This document shows positions 6,405-6,591 of a DNA stretch of 6,591 bases, in pieces. The position numbers and the translations under genes were made by a program. The stretch is taken from positions 1 through 6,591 of the forward strand of contig JBILMZ010000195.1 of the NCBI GenBank assembly GCA_044375275.1, written 5' to 3'. The stretch comes from SZUA-430 sp044375275 (lineage in GTDB: Bacteria; Pseudomonadota; Alphaproteobacteria; Micropepsales; Micropepsaceae). Every line of letters starts with the position of its first letter. Position 1 is the first letter of the stretch. The notes beneath the pieces were generated by a model. It worked only from the letters and a program-made list of their open reading frames with translations, was not told where the DNA came from and searched no databases.

Positions 6405-6416
6405 ATTGTCGACAAT
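6405..6416. promoter_or_regulatory. perfect palindromic operator ATTGTCGACAAT (site 2)
   Basis: The same 12-bp palindrome as at 2827-2838, within an identical 16-bp block (6404-6419). It lies 57 bp upstream of the start at 6473, where it would overlap the promoter. Upstream of both sites stands GACGATGCG (6393-6401 here, 2813-2821 at site 1), so the whole promoter element, not just the operator, is conserved between the two. Confidence 0.75.
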
Positions 6417-6428
6417 ATAGGCGATGGG

Positions 6429-6456
6429 AGCCGATAAACAGCGTCAAAAATCGGCT
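6429..6456 (+). repeat. inverted repeat in the leader of the 6473 gene
   Basis: AGCCGAT (6429-6435) and ATCGGCT (6450-6456) are perfect seven-bp arms around a 14-nt loop, ending six bases before the purine-rich ribosome site (6462-6468). It could be an mRNA hairpin affecting translation, or a second binding site. Confidence 0.4.
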
Positions 6457-6472
6457 GTGAGAGGGGGAAGAC

Positions 6473-6591
6473 ATGCAAGTGAGGGTGGCGAAAATGAGAG
6501 TTGCATTGTTGATCGGGGTCAGTGCGCTGGCGCTCTCTGCGGGACAGGCATTTGCGCAGGCTGCAAGCGAGCCGGCAAAACCGCTGCCGGG
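6473..6591 (+). CDS. 5' end of an exported protein gene, possibly a TonB-dependent receptor (partial)
   Basis: Only 39 codons are inside the window. From ATG 6473 the product reads MQVRVAKMRVALLIGVSALA, then LSAGQAFAQAASEPAKPLP: a short basic start, a hydrophobic core and an A-x-A type cleavage site (AFA-QA), that is, a Sec signal peptide. AGGGGGA (6462-6468) stands only four bases before ATG 6473. The internal ATG 6494 has GAGGG (6481-6485) eight bases before it and also gives a sound signal peptide, so either start is possible. The Ala/Pro-rich mature N-terminus is what many sphingomonad TonB-dependent receptors show, and such a receptor would fit the exported enzymes and shared operator. 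The visible part contains no plug or barrel motif, so the functional call rests on context only. Confidence 0.6.
   Translation, partial: MQVRVAKMRVALLIGVSALALSAGQAFAQAASEPAKPLP

Larger units (their letters stand above)
6091..6472. other. divergent regulatory region between gntR and the 6473 gene
   Basis: About 380 bp without a gene. From left to right it holds: the palindrome TTGCGACGCAA (6181-6191); an imperfect copy of the operator (6271-6282); an A/T-rich section (about 6310-6345) whose - strand contains TACAAT (6322-6317), a five-of-six -10 box that could serve the regulator gene although no good -35 is seen; the perfect operator (6405-6416); and an inverted repeat in the leader of the next gene (6429-6456). 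The small open frames on the - strand here (6223-6478) have no ribosome site or recognisable content. Confidence 0.6.

Noticed and set aside
6223..6478. Two overlapping - strand frames of 74-83 codons in the divergent regulatory region
   Set aside because: They cover both operators and the leader of the 6473 gene, have no recognisable content and would place coding sequence over conserved control sites.

Overview
The window looks like an accessory region of a GC-rich alphaproteobacterium. A sphingomonad is the best guess, because Tat-exported enzymes, a GntR/FCD regulator and a probable receptor gene starting with an Ala/Leu-rich signal peptide occur together. No marker gene proves this. Taxonomy here is inference.

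Layout. Positions 1-605 hold no convincing intact gene. There is a short WD40-repeat remnant on the + strand (about 51-293), a less GC-rich stretch I cannot explain, and a strong intrinsic terminator (556-589). Positions 606-1800 are two gene fragments on the - strand joined end to end: the 3' part of a poly(3-hydroxybutyrate) depolymerase-like esterase (about 1800-1170) runs straight into the 3' part of an ArsA-type arsenical-pump ATPase (about 1166-606) in another reading frame. This left third looks like a recombination graveyard.

From 1806 rightwards the genes look intact and seem to form one regulated locus. A secreted or membrane-anchored alpha/beta hydrolase lies on the - strand (2687-1806). 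It is divergent from a two-gene + strand operon (2941-5252) encoding two proteins with Tat-like signals: a beta-rich protein faintly like the AttH/CrtC lipocalin-type family, and a PA-domain/M28-aminopeptidase-like protein whose usual zinc ligands are largely missing. Converging on that operon is a GntR-family regulator with a degenerate FCD-like domain (6090-5263). Divergent from the regulator, a new + strand gene begins at 6473 with a signal peptide and runs off the window. From context it may be a TonB-dependent receptor.

The link between these genes is a perfect 12-bp palindrome, ATTGTCGACAAT, inside a 16-bp identical block at 2826-2841 (hydrolase/operon promoter region) and 6404-6419 (promoter region of the 6473 gene). 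An imperfect third copy lies at 6271-6282 on the regulator side. The simplest model is a small catabolic regulon: uptake across the outer membrane, hydrolysis by the alpha/beta hydrolase, and further processing by the two exported proteins, all controlled by the GntR protein. The substrate cannot be read from the sequence.
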